From assembly GCA_964483455.1 (NCBI GenBank), contig CAZACK010000108.1:1-17278 (forward strand): a stretch of DNA of 17,278 nt, written 5' to 3'. How positions within the stretch are numbered: position 1 is the stretch's first letter; each line of letters starts with the position of its first letter. Under the pieces are notes generated by a model. The model did not search any database. It had not been told where the DNA came from and saw only the letters and a list, made by a program, of their open reading frames with translations. Positions 7,943 through 14,217 of the stretch are shown here, piece after piece. Made by a program: the position numbers and the translations under genes. This stretch comes from CAYZJD01 sp964483455. Lineage in GTDB: Bacteria > Acidobacteriota > Terriglobia > Bryobacterales > Bryobacteraceae.

Positions 7943-7983
7943 CGCCCGGCGGCCCCGGGATCGGCCGGTGGACTGCCCCACGC

Positions 7984-10224
7984 TCAGCGGGTGAAGCGGT
8001 AGACGCCGGACGACGGCAGCCTGAAAACGCCTCCTGACTCGCCGGTGTCCGCCCGCTTCCAGTTCCCCGCGAGCACGATCCGGAGCGGATCGAGCGGCTG
8101 GTCCTTCACCGCGATCTCCAGCGCGTTTCGCCCGGCCTTCAGATCCAGCCGAACGTTGCGATAGAGAAGATCGCTGACGCCCATCTCCGGAATTGCGGAG
8201 GGCAGCCGTGGATGGATCGCAAGCTCCGTTGCCTTCGGCTCCAGCCCGAGAAAGCCGTAGACCACGATGGAGGGGACGAGGCTGCTTTCCAGGAACTCGC
8301 AATCGATGCCGATGCCGCCCGCCGTTCCGCAGCCCTGGAGCGTGGTCCCGCGCTTCCCGCCTTCGTACGCTTTGCGATATCCGCCGTCGGCCCAAATTTC
8401 CCGATCCCAGGCGAGCGTCTGCGAGAGGCGCCGCCAGGCGTCGTCCGGGCCAAGGACCTTCAGCCGCGCCCAATAATCGTAAAACGCGAACCCCAGCACG
8501 GCTCCGCCGTCCTGCACCTGCCCGCCCCACGGCAGTGTCTCGGGCGCCGTCCAGCCCTGCCCGTACCAGTCGAGGTTCCGGCGAGTGGTGGCGCGGGGCC
8601 CGAACTTCCAGAAATAGATGTCTTCGCCGGTCGAGGTGTCGCCTTCCACGATCCGCTTTCCAGATATCCAATCCATGATGGCCGAGGCGTGCGCGTCCGA
8701 AGCGATCCCGTACCAGATCGCGTCCAGGTTCAGGAAGGTGAAGCCGTACTCGTACCCTTTCCCGTTCACGTCGATGCTTCCGAAGAACCGGCCGGTCGCC
8801 GGATTCCAGAACTTGGCGTTCGCCGTCTTCTTGACCCTGGCCGCGTGGCGGCGCAACTCCGCCGGATCGAGCGCCAGCACGCCGCGCGGCATGGCCCAGC
8901 CCGGATTGTCGAGGACGGCCTGCTCCAGGTCCGCCATCGCCAGCAGCGAGCCGTAGTACTGCGCGGTGGCGTACATGTCGTCGCCGCCGAACGGCATAAT
9001 GTCCCAGTAGTTGTTTCCGATGCCGTGACCCCAGTGCATCTTCTTGGCGCCGTCCGGAGCGACGGAATACCCCGGCAGGCCGTCATGCCCGACCCAGGGG
9101 ACGCGGATGAAGTTGTGCGCCAGGCCGCCCATGACGGTCTGCTGATAGCGCATCGCGATCCGCAGCTTGTCGATGACGGCGCGCAGGAACTCCAGATCGC
9201 CCGTCCAGCGGAAATAGTTCCAGCACGCCATGACGTAGATCGGATTGTTGATCGTGTGCCTCGTGTCGTAGACGGTGAAGAACGAATCGATGGCGAATTT
9301 CACGCCGGACTCGCCGGGCGCGAGCGCGACGCGAATCCGCTTGATTCGGCCCTTCCACCGTGGATGCCGGTTCACATCGATCATGCTGTGGATGCTGTTG
9401 GTGTCGGATTCGTGGTCCGAGCCGGTCTCAGGAACAAAGTAGACGCGGCGCTCGGCGCTGAAGCTTGCGTCCCCGTCGCGCAGCCACTCGACATAGGGCA
9501 GGACACCGGGCGGCGCTTTTGGCGCGCGGGTCCAGCGGAGCTGAAGAAAGGGCGCGTTGAACGAGTCGATCGCGTAGCCGGCCGGCGTGACGATCGCGGG
9601 CGAGGCGCCGGTGGATTCAAGCTGCCAGTTGTCGCCGGCGATTCCGAGCGAGCGGACGTTCTCCAGTTCCCAGCCCTTGATCGCGTTGTCGCGCGCGAAC
9701 GGCGACTCCGGTTTCTTCCGCAGGTTGTCCCAGACCCAACCCTTCCCATCCTGCTGGAAGTGCCAGCCGGCGGTGTACCCGTCGGGTCCCTGGGGCGCCT
9801 GGGTCCACATCGGGAACGGCCAGCCGTGCTCGTGCGCGTGGGAGAAGTGCTGGTGAGTCCATACGTAGCCCTCGGGGTCGAGCCGGATTGCCAGCAGATC
9901 TTCGCGGTGAATCTGCTGGATGGGCCGTGGAAACTTGGGATGGCGCGCGCCGGCCATCCACATGTCCGACGTCGTCAGGTATTCCTGGTTGAAGAGCACC
10001 TTCCCCATCCCGAGGCGCCGGCTGAAGTGGTACCACAAATAGCGGCTCATCCATTGGGCGTCGGCGTCGTGTCCGGATAGGTGGAAGCGCGGGAAGTCCG
10101 CGGGGGTGTCCTCCATCAGGTCCTTTGACTTCGGGAACAACGGAGCGGCCGCATCGGCCGCGAAAATGACGCCGGCAAAGAGCAACGGCGCTGAAAAAAC
10201 GGGAATCCTGAACAAGCGCTTCAC
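7984..10224 (-). CDS. Exported glycosidase-like protein, probable (alpha/alpha)6-barrel
   Basis: The start is GTG at 10224, because GGAGGG (complement of 10231-10236) lies 6 nt before it. An ATG at 10242 is in frame but lies upstream of that Shine-Dalgarno. The 746-residue product has a signal peptide (VKRLFRIPVFSAPLLFAGVIFA). It has an N-terminal beta-rich region of about 280 residues and then helical-hairpin motifs of six-hairpin glycosidases: DTRHTINNPIYVMACWNYFRWTGDLEFLRAVIDKL, GIGNNYWDIMPFGGDDMYATAQYYGSLLAMADLE, and later GGQVQDGGAVLGFAFYDYWARLKVLGPDDAW. A small beta domain ends in GVYRFTR. I cannot assign a GH family or the catalytic acids. With rhaT and aldA nearby, an alpha-L-rhamnosidase or similar enzyme is a reasonable guess only. 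It faces the regulator gene tail-to-tail across 41 bp without a visible terminator. Confidence 0.8.
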   Translation of the reverse strand: MKRLFRIPVFSAPLLFAGVIFAADAAAPLFPKSKDLMEDTPADFPRFHLSGHDADAQWMSRYLWYHFSRRLGMGKVLFNQEYLTTSDMWMAGARHPKFPRPIQQIHREDLLAIRLDPEGYVWTHQHFSHAHEHGWPFPMWTQAPQGPDGYTAGWHFQQDGKGWVWDNLRKKPESPFARDNAIKGWELENVRSLGIAGDNWQLESTGASPAIVTPAGYAIDSFNAPFLQLRWTRAPKAPPGVLPYVEWLRDGDASFSAERRVYFVPETGSDHESDTNSIHSMIDVNRHPRWKGRIKRIRVALAPGESGVKFAIDSFFTVYDTRHTINNPIYVMACWNYFRWTGDLEFLRAVIDKLRIAMRYQQTVMGGLAHNFIRVPWVGHDGLPGYSVAPDGAKKMHWGHGIGNNYWDIMPFGGDDMYATAQYYGSLLAMADLEQAVLDNPGWAMPRGVLALDPAELRRHAARVKKTANAKFWNPATGRFFGSIDVNGKGYEYGFTFLNLDAIWYGIASDAHASAIMDWISGKRIVEGDTSTGEDIYFWKFGPRATTRRNLDWYGQGWTAPETLPWGGQVQDGGAVLGFAFYDYWARLKVLGPDDAWRRLSQTLAWDREIWADGGYRKAYEGGKRGTTLQGCGTAGGIGIDCEFLESSLVPSIVVYGFLGLEPKATELAIHPRLPSAIPEMGVSDLLYRNVRLDLKAGRNALEIAVKDQPLDPLRIVLAGNWKRADTGESGGVFRLPSSGVYRFTR

Positions 10225-10246
10225 GAACAACCCTCCAACCATCCGA

Positions 10247-10326
10247 CCGAATAACTACCCAACCGGATAACCGAACAACCGGATAACCGAACAACCGGAT
10301 AACCGAACAACCGGATAACCGAACAA
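10247..10326. repeat. 16-bp tandem repeat array in a divergent intergenic region
   Basis: Four perfect head-to-tail copies of CCGGATAACCGAACAA occupy 10263-10326. A degenerate fifth copy at 10247-10262 matches 11 of 16 bases. Each unit is itself two similar 8-mers (CCGGATAA and CCGAACAA, six of eight bases the same). The array fills most of the 141-bp gap between the divergent glycosidase and exported-protein genes. It could set promoter spacing, bind a repeated protein, or simply be a slippage-prone microsatellite. Confidence 0.9.
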
Positions 10327-10365
10327 CCAACCGGCAGTCCGGTATATGATTGCACAGGAGAAAGA

Positions 10366-11403
10366 GTGACGGTTATGCGAATCATCGCAATCAGCCTGTT
10401 ATGGGTTTTCACCTCGGCCCTGGCGCAGAAGATCCCCGATGTCCGCTGCCGGGTCGAGGACTACAACATCGATTCGGTTTGGTACTGGCAGGCTCCGTTC
10501 AAGGTGGGGAACGTGCAGGTGGTCGTCTTGCGCGACCCCGCCGGCGAGCAGGAGGCGCGGTTTGATCTCCGGCACGGCGCGACGCTCGTTTCGCTGCGCT
10601 ACCGCGGCAGGGAACTGCTGTACGGGCAGAGCGCGGGAGCGGGCGTGAATCTCTATGCGCCGCGGCGGGTTCCCGACTCGGAGCTGAAGGGGTTGAGCCC
10701 CTACTGGTCGTGCTACAACCCCAGCCAGGGAAGCGCGAGCATGGATACGCCCGCGACGGTGGCCGGCGTAGCCTGCCAGGGCGAGCAATCCATGCGGGCG
10801 ATCGCGGTGATGGTGGACCGGGCGGTGAACAGCTCGTTCCAGAGAGAGCCGCTGCTGGCCCTCTGGAAGGGCAAGATCAGCGACAGCTTTCCGCCGGGGT
10901 ACGCGACGCCGTTCGCCATCGAGACCAATGCCAGTTGGGTGGAGAACCGCGGCGGGTCGCCGAAGTACTACTTACGCCTGGACCAGAGCGTGGTAAACGT
11001 ACGCCCGGAGGCCGCCGGCCCGATGGAGTGGTTCCTCGAAGGCGCCGCGCCCTGGGACGCTCAGTTCGAGTCCAGCTTCCCGGAGAACTGCACGGACAAG
11101 ACGCCGTGCAGCAGCGCGAGTACGCCGGCGCTCGTCACCGGGCGGTACGACGACGAGGCGCGCAACAGCGGGTTTGCGATCGTCGTCCCCACCGCGGCGT
11201 GGCAGACCGATCGCGCCTACATTCGGGAGAACTCCGAGTTCGTCGTGCTGATGTATGGCGCCGTGTGGGCGGCGCCGCGGCATTCGTTCGCCGCGGTGCT
11301 GGAACGGCCGCTCGCAGGCATCGGGGCGCACCGCTTCAGTTGGTATGTCTGCGCCGGCGGCTGGGCGGGGGCGAAGGCCTTCGCCGGAGCGCTGGGACAG
11401 TAG
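10366..11403 (+). CDS. Exported protein of unknown family, paralog A
   Basis: GTG at 10366 is preferred because AGGAG (10356-10360) lies 5 nt upstream; ATG 10375 would be 14 nt away. The 345-residue product has a signal peptide ending FTSALA-QK. It contains a beta-rich pattern (VVVLRDPAGEQEARFDLRHGATLVSLRYRGRELLYG) that loosely recalls mutarotase-like sugar-binding folds. It has about seven cysteines in the mature part (VRC, WSC, VAC, ENC, TPC, YVC), consistent with disulfides in an exported protein. It is clearly homologous to the next gene: YNPSQ/YNPTQ, VAGVACQG/VVGIACKG, SWVENRGGSPKYYLRL/SWVENPAGAPKYYLKL and PENC are shared. I do not recognise the family. It is probably co-transcribed with its paralog and divergent from the glycosidase gene. 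Confidence 0.85.
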   Translation: MTVMRIIAISLLWVFTSALAQKIPDVRCRVEDYNIDSVWYWQAPFKVGNVQVVVLRDPAGEQEARFDLRHGATLVSLRYRGRELLYGQSAGAGVNLYAPRRVPDSELKGLSPYWSCYNPSQGSASMDTPATVAGVACQGEQSMRAIAVMVDRAVNSSFQREPLLALWKGKISDSFPPGYATPFAIETNASWVENRGGSPKYYLRLDQSVVNVRPEAAGPMEWFLEGAAPWDAQFESSFPENCTDKTPCSSASTPALVTGRYDDEARNSGFAIVVPTAAWQTDRAYIRENSEFVVLMYGAVWAAPRHSFAAVLERPLAGIGAHRFSWYVCAGGWAGAKAFAGALGQ

Positions 11404-11411
11404 GAGGGAAC

Positions 11412-12365
11412 ATGTCGAGACGAATCGCTGCGCTGATTACGTTGTTGGCGGCGGCGCTGGCCGCCCAGCAGCCGGACAAGGAAGCAATCCGCATCGGCTG
11501 CCAGACGACGAAGTTCACCATGCAGCCCGGCCAGGACGATCACGCGATCGTGCTCAAGGACCCCGCCGGCGAACAGACGGTGCTGTTCAGCACCACCTCG
11601 GGCGGCGCCATCGTTTCCTTCAAGTACCGTGGCCTCGAGCACACCTGGGGCTGGAACGGCGGCGGCCTGCTCCAAATGGCGTTTCACAATTCGATGAAGC
11701 GCGGACCGTGGGCGGGCGACTACAACCCGACGCAGGCGGGGGACGGCTCGGCGTTCTCGCCGGTGGTGGGCATCGCCTGCAAGGGAACGGAGGCGGTCGA
11801 GATCCTGACGGTGATGCTCGACTTCAACCACAACAACGGCTTTTACGACAAGCCGCTCATCGCCGTCTGGGGCGGGCGGATGAACGACATGTTCCCGTTG
11901 AGCTATGCGTCGCCCTACACGCTGGAAACGAAAGGAAGCTGGGTGGAGAATCCCGCCGGGGCGCCGAAGTATTACCTGAAGCTCGAGGAGCGGTTCACCC
12001 ACATCGCCGACGAGAAGATCGGCGATTTCGGCTACGACTTCGCCAACTACATGCAGTGGGAATTCGACGTCCGCGCGATCAGCCCGGAGAACTGTCCGTG
12101 TCCGGCGTCGAGCACGAATTACGTGGCTGGCGGCTGGTACAAGGACAAGGAACGGACGGCCGGGATGGCAGTCGCGATGCCGAGCAGCAATTTCCCGAAC
12201 AGCCCGGTGGGCGGCGTGTTCAACAGCGACTACATGTGGCGCAACCGGAACTTCCATCTGACCTCGCGCGAGAGCCTGGACGGCATCGCCTCGAAGAAGC
12301 TGGTGTGGTACGTGATGACCGGGCCGTGGGAGAACGCGCTGAAGTTCGCGAAGGGGTTGAAGTAG
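11412..12365 (+). CDS. Exported protein of unknown family, paralog B
   Basis: ATG at 11412 follows a strong Shine-Dalgarno, AGGAGG (11402-11407), which overlaps the TAG stop of paralog A, so the two are very likely translated from one message. The 317-residue product has a signal peptide (RIAALITLLAAALAAQQ). It shares the full-length pattern of paralog A, including IVLKDPAGEQTVLF, GGAIVSFKYRG, YNPTQAGDGSAFSPVVGIACKG, SYASPYTLETKGSWVENPAGAPKYYLKLEERF and SPENCPCPAS. Three cysteine positions (IGC, IAC, ENC) correspond between the two. Function is unknown. The neighbouring glycosidase suggests, but does not show, a role in handling extracellular carbohydrate. Confidence 0.88.
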   Translation: MSRRIAALITLLAAALAAQQPDKEAIRIGCQTTKFTMQPGQDDHAIVLKDPAGEQTVLFSTTSGGAIVSFKYRGLEHTWGWNGGGLLQMAFHNSMKRGPWAGDYNPTQAGDGSAFSPVVGIACKGTEAVEILTVMLDFNHNNGFYDKPLIAVWGGRMNDMFPLSYASPYTLETKGSWVENPAGAPKYYLKLEERFTHIADEKIGDFGYDFANYMQWEFDVRAISPENCPCPASSTNYVAGGWYKDKERTAGMAVAMPSSNFPNSPVGGVFNSDYMWRNRNFHLTSRESLDGIASKKLVWYVMTGPWENALKFAKGLK

Positions 12366-12383
12366 GACGCCGCGGCCGTTCCG

Positions 12384-12734
12384 GTGACGGACGAAGCACG
12401 CCGGCCGGCTCTCGATCTACAGTATTGGTTTGCGGACGTCGCCTATGTGCCGCGTACCGACTGGGATGCGCTGCCACCCGATCAGTACCCGGTTTACGTC
12501 CCTGCTCTCATTGTTGAGTTGCTTTCGCCATCGAACACACCGGCCAAGGTCAACCGGCAACGGATCATCGCCATGTCGGCGGGCACAAAGGAAGTTCGGG
12601 TGGTGGATCCGGAGAACCGAACCGTGCAGGTAACCGATCTCAGCGGCGCCAAGGTGTACACTGCCGGCGACCACATCCCGGTCCCGCTATTCAGCGGCGG
12701 CAGCATCGCCGTGGACCAGATTCTCGCTGTCTGA
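12384..12734 (+). pseudogene. Truncated Uma2-family (DUF820) PD-(D/E)XK nuclease-like gene
   Basis: An open frame from GTG 12384 gives 116 residues matching the C-terminal two-thirds of Uma2-type proteins: ADVAYVPRTDW, ALIVELLSPSNTPAKVNRQRI, AGTKEVRVVDPENRTVQV, AGDHIPVPLFSGGSIAVDQIL. Uma2 proteins are normally around 180-200 residues, so the first 70 or so are missing. Only 18 bp separate the frame from the previous stop, so they cannot be encoded nearby. The Asp of the ADVAYV strand and the Glu of IVELLSPS, usual metal ligands, remain; the usual following Lys is not obvious. No Shine-Dalgarno precedes the GTG. This is a remnant, likely inactive, though expression of a short product cannot be excluded. 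Confidence 0.6.
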
Positions 12735-12786
12735 ACCGGCGAAATCAACACGACCTCCAGCGCCCGTGCTAGCTAGGACGGCTCCC

Positions 12787-12809
12787 TGGCAGCGCCAACG
12801 GGATTTGAA
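12787..12809 (-). other. tRNA 3'-end-like sequence, possible integration scar
   Basis: Read on the minus strand, this 23-nt stretch looks like the last part of a tRNA: a T-loop TTCAAAT, then CCCGT as the 3' side of a T-stem, then TGGCGCT as a 3' acceptor strand, a G and a terminal CCA. The 5' side of the T-stem (ACGGG expected) is absent; GACAA is present instead. No tRNA body precedes it, so this is not a functional tRNA. Such 3'-end fragments are typical leftovers of integrases that use tRNA genes, but chance is possible. Confidence 0.3.
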
Positions 12810-13093
12810 TTGTCAGCTCCGTCATCGCATTCTGCGTTTCGTCTCACGATCATGCTCTCAGGGCAGAAGCGTCTTGCCCCGCTGGACGTGGGCGCGAGCC
12901 GCTCAACAACGCGCTCTTGGTCTTGTGGGGTTTCGCGCGCGGCTGGCTGGGCGTGTGGCCGGCACTCGAAGAGTGTACGATTCGGGGGAAGCCGTCGCTG
13001 CGGCTCGAAGGCGCACGGTACACCTGTTGCCATCTCGGCCGCGACGTGACGGTGGAAGTTCGAAACGGACAGACGAGAGTGGTGAAGCCATGA
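12809..13093 (+). pseudogene. Headless C-terminal coding remnant overlapping the URO-D start
   Basis: A frame open from just after a TGA at 12806-12808 to a TGA at 13091-13093 has no ATG or GTG start in its upstream half. The part from about 12900 reads like real protein (EPLNNALLVLWGFARGWLGV, then PSLRLEGARYTCCHLGRDVTVEVRNGQTRVVKP), with mostly G or C at third codon positions. Its stop overlaps the next ATG as ATGA, the usual mark of translationally coupled genes. It is probably the C-terminus of a lost gene that once headed the URO-D operon. The beta-rich ending would suit a carbohydrate-enzyme C-terminal domain, but the family is not identified. Nothing else is seen in the 12735-13089 stretch apart from the tRNA-like fragment. 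Confidence 0.45.
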
Positions 13094-14172
13094 TTGAGCC
13101 GTACGCCGGAGAACCTTCGATCGAACGGCTGCTGGCCGTCTTCCGAGGCGAGAAGACGGACCGCGTGCCGAACTTCGAAATCCTCATCGAGGACCAACAC
13201 GTGGAGCGGCTGCTCGGCCGGCCCGCCGGCAACACGCTCGGCGTCGGCGGCGACCCGGCCAAGGGCTCGGCGGCCGGCGAAGGCACCCGGCCGATGCATG
13301 CCCGCGACTACCTCGACCTGTGCCGCGTGATCGGCCAGGACGCGATCCTGCTCGAGGCTCTCTGGACGCCGCTGAAGCATGTCCGGAACGACGGCAGCGT
13401 CGGCCCCATCACCGATCGCAGCATCAAGAGCCGCGCCGACCTCGACCGCATCATCTGGCCCGGCGAGTGCGACCTGGAGGAGCGCCTGCAATACGTGCGC
13501 GAGTACGTCGCCGCCGCCAGGGGCACGGGAATCGGAGTCGCCTTCGCGGGCTTCTGCATCTTCCAGACGCTGTACGAGTTTGTCGTCGGCCTGAGCGATT
13601 GCATGGTGATGATCATGGAGGACCGCGGCTTCTTCGAGGAGCTGATGTCGCGTTCGGCGGACTACTACGCCGAGCTGGCGAGACGCGCCGCCGCCGAAGG
13701 TGTGGACTACTTCTACCCGGCGGACGACTTCGCGTTCAAGACCGGCCTGTTCGTTCGTCCGGAACTCTTCCGCGAAGTGTGGCGGCCGCACTTCGACCGG
13801 ATTCTCGCTCCCATGAGGGATGCCGGCAAGCCCATCATGTTTCACTCCGACGGCAAGATCGACGCCGCCGTTGACATGCTGCTCGACATGGGGGTGAACT
13901 GCATCACCCCGATGGACCCCTCCGGCATCGACTACCGCGACTACAAGAAACGCTACGGGCACCGCGTCACGCTGCACGGCAACATCGACATTACCTGGCC
14001 TTTGGTCAAAGGAACTCCGGCGGACGTCGAGCGCGACGTGCGCGATCACATGGACGCGCTCAAGCCGGGCGGCCGGTGGATCGCCGGCAGCAGCCACAGC
14101 ATCGTCAACTACATCCCGCACGAGAACTTCGCCGCGATGATCAACGCGATCCACAAGTACGGGGTGTACTGA
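13090..14172 (+). CDS. URO-D superfamily protein (not HemE)
   Basis: ATG at 13090 gives 360 residues. The frame is open upstream to 12766, but that extension is arginine-rich, low-quality sequence and is left out. The N-terminus (SIERLLAVFRGEKTDRVPNFE) and core (KPIMFHSDGKIDAAVDMLLDMGVNCITPMDP, VTLHGNIDI) are typical of the uroporphyrinogen-decarboxylase/corrinoid-methyltransferase-like superfamily. His252 and Asp254 sit in the segment where MtaA/MtbA-type enzymes carry metal ligands. The RQAGRY motif of true HemE is absent, so heme synthesis is not supported. Such proteins recur in sugar-utilisation loci of Acidobacteria and Planctomycetes with unproven function. A weak Shine-Dalgarno-like GGTGA (13081-13085) precedes it, and its start overlaps the stop of an upstream remnant. 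It is convergent with the aldolase operon. Confidence 0.88.
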   Translation: MIEPYAGEPSIERLLAVFRGEKTDRVPNFEILIEDQHVERLLGRPAGNTLGVGGDPAKGSAAGEGTRPMHARDYLDLCRVIGQDAILLEALWTPLKHVRNDGSVGPITDRSIKSRADLDRIIWPGECDLEERLQYVREYVAAARGTGIGVAFAGFCIFQTLYEFVVGLSDCMVMIMEDRGFFEELMSRSADYYAELARRAAAEGVDYFYPADDFAFKTGLFVRPELFREVWRPHFDRILAPMRDAGKPIMFHSDGKIDAAVDMLLDMGVNCITPMDPSGIDYRDYKKRYGHRVTLHGNIDITWPLVKGTPADVERDVRDHMDALKPGGRWIAGSSHSIVNYIPHENFAAMINAIHKYGVY

Positions 14173-14217
14173 GGCGTCGCCACCGGCAGCGCAACGTGCG
14201 CGGCTCGGCAAGCCGGG

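Noticed and set aside
7943..7983. Bidirectional terminator between the regulator and glycosidase genes
   Set aside because: GC-rich partial inverted repeats are present but with no uninterrupted stem and no T tract on either strand.
8212..10080. A 622-residue open frame on the plus strand
   Set aside because: It is antisense to the glycosidase-like gene, is rich in Arg, Val and Pro without recognisable domains, and arises from high GC at third positions of the real gene.
10247..10326. CRISPR array
   Set aside because: The 16-bp units are contiguous with no spacers, and no cas genes are present.
10221..10412. Small protein encoded through the 16-bp repeats on the minus strand
   Set aside because: The frame is open only because the repeat lacks stops in that phase; the peptide is a repetitive VIRLFGYPVVRLSG-like string with no start-site support.
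12766..13089. N-terminal extension of the URO-D protein
   Set aside because: The extension is Arg-rich and unlike any superfamily N-terminus. The conserved region begins right after ATG 13090, and another frame there looks more like coding sequence.
13090..14172. Uroporphyrinogen decarboxylase of heme synthesis (hemE)
   Set aside because: The RQAGRY substrate-binding motif is absent and there are no tetrapyrrole genes nearby.
12850..14211. A 453-residue open frame on the minus strand
   Set aside because: It is antisense to the URO-D gene, whose protein matches a known superfamily along its length; the antisense product has no recognisable domain.
14173..14217. Terminator between the URO-D gene and the aldolase operon
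   Set aside because: Only a 5-bp stem (CGGCT/AGCCG) with no T tract is visible.
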